Shown piece after piece: positions 11,349 through 12,224 of a DNA stretch of 12,224 bases; the first letter of the stretch is position 1, and every line of letters begins with the position of its first letter. Below the pieces are notes generated by a model, which searched no databases, was not told where the DNA came from, and was given only the letters and a program-made list of their open reading frames with translations. Origin of the DNA: Planctomycetaceae bacterium (GTDB taxonomy: Bacteria; Planctomycetota; Planctomycetia; Pirellulales; Thermoguttaceae). The stretch is from positions 1-12,224 of the forward strand of contig JAITKS010000383.1 of NCBI GenBank assembly GCA_031278315.1, read 5' to 3'. The position numbers were made by a program, and so were the translations under genes.

Positions 11349-12224
11349 TTATTCCTCTGATATATTACATTTTCTTTTATTGTAAAACCTCATAACAATT
11401 CTAACAATAATTGCAAGAATAGTAATAATTGCAATGATAATAGCAACAACCAAAGCAATACCCGCAACCGGAGATCGTTTGATCTTTTCAACGTAATATT
11501 GCGGCATTGATGGAAATTCCGAATCAGACAAAATTTGTTCATAACCCGTTCGATAATCATAAACCACAGTACCGCGATGAACACCAAGCGAATTGAGTGA
11601 AAATGTATCTGCCGGAATTTTGGCATTGATCGTATTTTCCTTCCATAAGTATTTATAGCAGTAAAAAGTATCATCAGAATTAATTGATACAAACGACGTT
11701 TCCTCTGGTATCCAAATACCGTCACAGTTTTGTAACTTACATTGCCAATGGAAACCTTTACCATCAATTGTCGCAAGACATTCAATTGGCATACCGCCGC
11801 GTTCCATGTCAATTGAATAACGAGCGCAACCAATTATATTTTTGATAGTAGATTCAACTGTCAATATGTTATTTACCTGCCGTACAGAAATACTTGAAAG
11901 ATTATCCACGGGTTCTTGGTTTATCAGTTGAATATCTCCTGTCATCGCAAAACATGCGTAACCCTTGTTATCGGCTTCTTCCAAAGGAAGAAAATGAGTT
12001 GACAATAGCCTTGATAGATCCTTACGTGTAACCGCTTTAATTGCTAATTGTGATTCATAGCCAAGTTTTCGATTGTTATCTAATTTCGCATCTTTGTATC
12101 TAGAGATTTCATACGATAATCCGTCCGAAAAAAGCGTACAAATCTCGTCGTGAAATTCTGTAGTATTATTTTGAATGATTCGATGAATACACAGTGAATT
12201 TCCAGTTACAATATCATCGCAAAA
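11349..12224 (-). CDS. Unrecognised protein with C-terminal membrane anchor, 5' end outside the window
   Basis: The frame is open from the stop at 11349 to the right edge, giving 291 visible residues starting FCDDIVTGNSLCIHR; the true start is beyond 12224. A TTG at 12005 is not a credible start because the frame reads on with normal protein composition. I do not recognise the family. Most of the visible part is a soluble, beta-rich-looking region with several cysteines (for example GKGFHWQCKLQNCDGIWIP, 155-173) and a segment PADTFSLNSLGVHRGTVVYD (204-223). Near the end is one long hydrophobic segment (VAGIALVVAIIIAIITILAI, about 253-272, continuing to 278), then a basic tail RFYNKRK. By the positive-inside rule the bulk is extracytoplasmic and the tail cytoplasmic. 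The last six residues, CNISEE, and the stop are encoded by the dispersed 18-base motif and the bases beside it, so the original C terminus may have been replaced. Confidence 0.7.
   Translation of the reverse strand, partial: FCDDIVTGNSLCIHRIIQNNTTEFHDEICTLFSDGLSYEISRYKDAKLDNNRKLGYESQLAIKAVTRKDLSRLLSTHFLPLEEADNKGYACFAMTGDIQLINQEPVDNLSSISVRQVNNILTVESTIKNIIGCARYSIDMERGGMPIECLATIDGKGFHWQCKLQNCDGIWIPEETSFVSINSDDTFYCYKYLWKENTINAKIPADTFSLNSLGVHRGTVVYDYRTGYEQILSDSEFPSMPQYYVEKIKRSPVAGIALVVAIIIAIITILAIIVRIVMRFYNKRKCNISEE

Larger units (their letters stand above)
11139..11368. mobile_element. MITE-like element 3 between etfA and the convergent membrane protein gene
   Basis: The left end is a perfect consensus copy of the motif (GTAATATATCAGTGGAAT, 11139-11156). 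The right end, 11351-11368 on the minus strand, has one change (GTAATATATCAGAGGAAT). Between them lie an ACCACAGAGGACACAGAG-type repeat and an 80-base imperfect palindrome that contains terminators for both flanking genes. There is no reading frame. The right end lies inside the 3' end of the minus-strand gene and encodes its last residues. This is the best-preserved of the three bounded segments. Confidence 0.55.

Noticed and set aside
12003..12005. TTG as start of a complete 218-residue protein at the right edge
   Set aside because: The same frame stays open to the window edge with protein-like composition, so the TTG encodes an internal leucine.

Overview
The window is an AT-rich bacterial chromosomal segment of about 12.2 kb with eight protein-coding genes, two of which are small or incomplete. 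I see no rRNA, tRNA, CRISPR array, phage gene or transposase gene. The host is probably a Planctomycetota bacterium or another member of the PVC group with an anaerobic lifestyle. That is inferred from the gene set (a secreted GH106 enzyme without SusC/SusD neighbours, an AcsE-like methyltransferase, EtfA, a ScpA preceded by an unusual membrane/coiled-coil protein), from the near absence of Shine-Dalgarno sequences, and from remembered resemblance of several proteins to planctomycete homologues. It is not proven by the sequence.

Layout: 64-303 (+) is a small Rpn-C-terminus-like protein with a good Shine-Dalgarno site. 423-2891 (+) is a secreted or anchored GH106-type alpha-L-rhamnosidase. 3163-4233 (-) is tilS and 4318-5163 (-) a methyltetrahydrofolate methyltransferase-like protein, probably transcribed together (methyltransferase first). 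5781-7001 (+) is a membrane-anchored coiled-coil protein with an Asn/Ser repeat and a C-terminal HTH-like domain, followed by scpA at 7067-7822 (+). 7803-8825 (-) is a long-chain polyprenyl diphosphate synthase that overlaps scpA tail to tail. A 1.23-kb gene-free stretch follows, then etfA at 10057-11106 (+). From 11349 to the right edge (-) lies the C-terminal part of an unrecognised protein with one C-terminal membrane segment; its reading frame continues beyond the window.

The genes look like ordinary housekeeping and catabolic functions: tRNA modification, chromosome segregation, isoprenoid chain synthesis, electron transfer, one-carbon transfer and rhamnose-glycan cleavage. There is no evident single pathway.

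The most interesting content is intergenic. An 18-base motif, consensus GTAATATATCAGYGGAAT, occurs about ten times on both strands. Three times it forms inward-facing inverted pairs 230-290 bp apart (2899-3166, 8927-9216, 11139-11368), like the terminal inverted repeats of MITE-type elements. Each bounded segment holds strong hairpins with T-tracts. Two lie exactly between convergent genes and appear to act as bidirectional terminators, and in both the end motif overlaps the 3' end of the minus-strand gene. The third contains a nested, multi-stem fold (9002-9104) followed by a terminator. A rearranged relative lies at 5270-5421. This looks like a family of small non-autonomous elements that double as transcription terminators, and it is the part of the window most worth checking in the rest of the genome.
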